Shown one piece after another: positions 62,543-64,000 of a DNA stretch of 64,000 bases. Numbering within the stretch: position 1 is the first letter of the stretch; the number at the start of each line of letters is the position of its first letter. Under the pieces are notes generated by a model. That model did no database searches. It was not told where the DNA came from and worked only from the letters and a program-made list of their open reading frames with translations. The stretch spans positions 1 to 64,000 of the forward strand of contig NZ_FYAS01000009.1 of assembly GCF_900185715.1 (NCBI RefSeq), in the 5' to 3' direction. A program made the translations under genes and the position numbers. The stretch is from Allobosea sp. CS1GBMeth4 (lineage in GTDB: Bacteria > Pseudomonadota > Alphaproteobacteria > Rhizobiales > Beijerinckiaceae).

Positions 62543-63319
62543 ATGAGTCCCGCCCGCATCATCATTCTCGCCGTCGCAGTGGTGGCAGGCCTCGCCGCCG
62601 CCCTGCTGGTCGCCCGCCCGCCGAAGGTCACGACGCCGTCGGTGACCACATACGAGCCGGCGCCGACGGTCGAGGTGCTGGTCGCGGCCGCCGATGTCCC
62701 GCTCGGCAACAAGCTCGCCGCCGGAGACCTCAAATGGCTGGCCTGGCCGCTCGCCAGCCTGCCCGCCGGCGTCATCCGCCGCCAGGACCTGCCGGAGGGC
62801 GAGGGCGAGTTCGTCGGCCAGATCGCCCGCGCGCCGCTCTACGGCTCCGAGCCGATCCGCCGCGAGAAGCTGCTCAAGGCCGAATCCGGCTTCCTCTCGG
62901 CGATCCTGCCGCAAGGCAAGCGCGCCGTCGCGATCACCACCGATAATCGCGGGGCCAGCACCGCCGGCGGCTTCATCCTGCCCAATGACCGTGTCGACGT
63001 GATCTACACCAGCCGCGACGACAGCAATTCCAAGGATGGTTCGCCCGCCGCCAGCGAGACCCTGATCGGCAATGTCCGCGTGCTGGCGATCGGCCAGAGC
63101 ATCCAGGAGAAGAACGGCGAGAAGGTCGTGGTCGGCGAGACCGCGACGCTCGAGCTCGATCCGAGACAGGTCGAGGCCGTGACGCTGGCGCAGAAGACCG
63201 GAACCCTCTCCCTGGCGCTGCGCAGCCTGCAGGACGCCGGCGACAAGAGCCCGCCCAGCGGGGACGGGGGCCTTACGCTCGTCCGCTACGGCGTCGTCAC
63301 CAAGACGGTGAAGCCATGA
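62543..63319 (+). CDS. cpaB: Tad pilus assembly protein CpaB/RcpC
   Basis: The 258-residue protein has an N-terminal membrane anchor (IIILAVAVVAGLAAALLVA) and a periplasmic SAF-domain region (VEVLVAAADVPLGNKLAAGDLKW), as in CpaB. It works with the CpaC secretin in the outer part of the Tad pilus machine. The stop overlaps the cpaC start by ATGA. Confidence 0.93.
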   Translation: MSPARIIILAVAVVAGLAAALLVARPPKVTTPSVTTYEPAPTVEVLVAAADVPLGNKLAAGDLKWLAWPLASLPAGVIRRQDLPEGEGEFVGQIARAPLYGSEPIRREKLLKAESGFLSAILPQGKRAVAITTDNRGASTAGGFILPNDRVDVIYTSRDDSNSKDGSPAASETLIGNVRVLAIGQSIQEKNGEKVVVGETATLELDPRQVEAVTLAQKTGTLSLALRSLQDAGDKSPPSGDGGLTLVRYGVVTKTVKP

Positions 63320-64000
63320 CCCCGATCGCGACATCCGCCATGCGCCAGCCGCGCCGCCACCGTGCCTTGGCCCTGTCCCTGACGCTCCTGCCCATCATCG
63401 CCCTGCTCGGCGTCGCGCCGGTGCTGGCGCAGCAGAAGGGCGCCGCGCCGGTTCTCAATGTCGGCGCCAGCGAGCACGCGGTCTCGCGCCGGCTCGATCT
63501 CTCGATCGGGCGTTCGCTGATCGTCGAATTGCCGCGCGACGCCAAGGAGGTCTTCGTCGCCAATCCGAAGGTGGCGAACGCCGTGGTCCGCTCGGCCCGC
63601 AAGCTCTTCGTCATCGGCATGGCCGACGGCTCGACCTCCATGTTCGTGATGGACGCCGAGGGCCGGCAGATCACGGCGCTGGAGATCGAGGTCGGCCGCG
63701 ACCTCAACGTGCTGCGGCAGACGCTGCGCACGGCAATGCCGGGCGCCGACATCCAGGTCAAGCCGGCGGGGAATTCGATCCTGCTGGTCGGCAATGTCGC
63801 GAGCGCCTCCGAGGCGACGCAGGCCATGGACATCGCCAACGCCTTCGTCGGCATCTCCGGTGAGGGGCAGAACGCGACCAAGGGCGCGGTGATCAACTCG
63901 CTCACCATCCGCGGCCGTGATCAGGTCATGGTCAAGGTCACGGTTTCCGAAGTCGCCCGCAGGGCGATCAAGCAGCTCGGCATCAACTCGACGGGCGAGT
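63316..64000 (+). CDS. cpaC: Tad pilus secretin CpaC, N-terminal part (runs off window)
   Basis: At least 228 residues are visible from ATG 63316, which overlaps the cpaB stop. They include a signal peptide (LALSLTLLPIIALLGVAPVLA), the pilus-assembly N-terminal domain (LIVELPRDAKEVFVANPKVANAVV), a BON-like segment (IQVKPAGNSILLVGNVASASE) and the beginning of the secretin N1-type region (DQVMVKVTVSEVARRA). The C-terminal pore lies beyond 64000. CpaC forms the outer-membrane channel for the pilus. Confidence 0.93.
   Translation, partial: MTPIATSAMRQPRRHRALALSLTLLPIIALLGVAPVLAQQKGAAPVLNVGASEHAVSRRLDLSIGRSLIVELPRDAKEVFVANPKVANAVVRSARKLFVIGMADGSTSMFVMDAEGRQITALEIEVGRDLNVLRQTLRTAMPGADIQVKPAGNSILLVGNVASASEATQAMDIANAFVGISGEGQNATKGAVINSLTIRGRDQVMVKVTVSEVARRAIKQLGINSTGE

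Overview
The window is a GC-rich, densely packed alphaproteobacterial chromosome segment, most likely from Hyphomicrobiales and probably close to Bosea. I infer this from the gene content and order: chvI-chvG-hprK-ptsM-ptsH-ahcY, regB-regA, dnaA-dnaN-recF next to rpsT, mutM-ubiE-ubiB, a DivL homologue, a tsaE-amgK fusion, CtrA-type TTAA-N7-TTAA motifs and GANTC clusters. The genus is an inference; no rRNA lies in the window.

Layout. 1-2700 is an accessory patch: the end of an IS5-type element, a small XRE regulator, an IS1595-type transposase with an overlapping partner ORF, a perfect 14-bp hairpin, a tRNA-like sequence with an abnormal anticodon arm, and a small coiled-coil gene. Three similar CAACGA-type palindromes lie at its promoters. 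2.8-9.0 kb carries cobQ, an autoregulated-looking TetR gene and a WbpM/WbpV/WbpL-like trio that could start a QuiNAc-type surface glycan. 9.0-12.0 kb carries mmcB and a RegB/RegA redox two-component system with a truncated haemoglobin. 12.1-19.0 kb holds a PHA depolymerase, a RhuM gene (probable acquisition), a YgjP-type metalloprotease, an MFS exporter with divergent LysR, and a DUF4105 protein.

19.0-31.8 kb is a conserved metabolic and envelope-signalling block: pckA, a HugZ-like flavoprotein, ChvI/ChvG, a minimal HPr kinase, EIIA-Man and HPr, ahcY behind a SahR-like palindrome, a DivL-type pseudokinase with Tyr in place of the phospho-His, and TsaE fused to an AmgK-like sugar kinase. 31.9-38.4 kb has a lactonase-like protein, the hemW-rdgB-rph operon divergent from hrcA, an exported ankyrin protein and a cupin. 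38.4-44.1 kb is the replication cluster recF-dnaN-dnaA plus rpsT, separated by a 785-bp region with five GANTC sites and a CtrA-like box but no visible DnaA box.

44.3-52.3 kb holds threonine dehydratase, enoyl-CoA hydratase, mutM joined to a VapBC45-like toxin-antitoxin pair, ubiE, ubiB and an L,D-transpeptidase. 52.3-57.0 kb is a protocatechuate module (IclR regulator, pcaIJ, pcaHG), followed by two sugar kinases and a phosphohexomutase. 60.6-64.0 kb is the start of a Flp/Tad pilus locus (Flp pilin, cpaA, cpaB, cpaC) with a CtrA-like box before cpaB. At least five short intergenic palindromic repeats with GTCAT...ATGAC ends are scattered through the window. Most of the window is core genome; the clearest accessory items are the left end, the RhuM gene and the VapBC-like pair.
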